Assembly (NCBI GenBank): GCA_964602985.1
Contig: CAZRTJ010000047.1
Coordinates: 1-6,871 of the forward strand
DNA length: 6,871 nt
Origin: CAYZJB01 sp964602985
GTDB taxonomy: Bacteria > CLD3 > SB21
Direction of reading: 5' to 3'
Made by a program: the position numbers and the translations under genes. Within the stretch, counting starts at the first letter, position 1, and every line of letters starts with the position of its first letter. This document shows, one piece after another, positions 6,836 to 6,871 of the stretch. The notes under the pieces are model-generated. The model was not told the origin of the DNA and ran no database searches. It saw only the letters and a list, made by a program, of their open reading frames with translations.

Positions 6836-6871
6836 AGACCAATCCCGAAGGGATGGCACTCTTATAGTACC
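6836..6871. repeat. Small palindrome upstream of paralogue 2, possible dispersed repeat
   Basis: ATCCC-GAA-GGGAT at 6842-6854 is a perfect 5-bp stem with a 3-base loop, followed by GGCACTCTTATAGTACC to the window edge. From memory, sequences of this kind (ATCCCGAAGGGATG followed by a short A/T-rich tail) recur in intergenic regions of some Bacteroidota/Ignavibacteriota genomes. On the minus strand TACTATAAG near 6862-6870 could act as a -10 element for paralogue 2, but its -35 would lie outside the window. The in-frame GTG at 6859 falls inside this segment, which argues against it as the start codon. Confidence 0.4.

Noticed and set aside
6785..6859. N-terminal extension of paralogue 2 from GTG 6859 or ATG 6826.
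   Set aside because: The extension would place 25 or 14 extra residues before a standard signal peptide. Paralogue 1 has nothing similar there, no ribosome binding site is clear, and the GTG lies in a palindromic repeat. It is not fully excluded, as the ATG at 6784 also has only a weak AGG upstream.

Overview
The window carries four protein genes and no RNA gene, transposase or CRISPR array. Two large same-strand (minus) paralogues encode membrane sensors of one architecture: signal peptide, 14 two-component-regulator-type beta-propeller repeats, Y_Y_Y domain, single membrane helix, Ala/Glu/Gln-rich coiled coil and SpoIIE-type PP2C serine phosphatase. Such a protein would sense a ligand in the periplasm and change phosphatase activity in the cytoplasm, classically on STAS-type anti-sigma-factor antagonists. 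No histidine kinase or DNA-binding domain is visible, so the effector step differs from that of the hybrid two-component systems that share the propeller. The architecture, the mid-range GC content and the weak Shine-Dalgarno sequences fit a Bacteroidota/Ignavibacteriota/Calditrichota-like bacterium. This placement is an inference and no marker gene confirms it.

Layout, left to right. Positions 1-2650 (minus) hold paralogue 1. It has an intact reading frame but is cut by the left window edge just as the phosphatase domain begins. Positions 2651-2748 are a short divergent intergenic region. Positions 2749-3263 (plus) hold two small unrecognised genes of 66 and 104 codons that share one base at a TAATG junction and form a compact operon. 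Positions 3257-6784 (minus) hold paralogue 2, complete. It meets the small operon tail to tail with a 7-bp overlap. The last 87 bases are its upstream region, which ends in a small palindrome that looks like part of a dispersed repeat.

The most unusual features are in paralogue 2. Eleven of its 14 propeller repeats are almost the same sequence, including a 77-bp perfect direct repeat four repeat units apart, and their differences cluster at two positions of the unit. Paralogue 1 has the same number of units but they are well diverged. In addition, two copies of a C/G-rich palindromic element, in opposite orientations, sit in frame inside the phosphatase domain of paralogue 2 and leave all metal-binding motifs intact. 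The best candidate for an undescribed system is the two-gene small-protein operon inserted on the opposite strand between the two sensor paralogues; its function cannot be read from the sequence.
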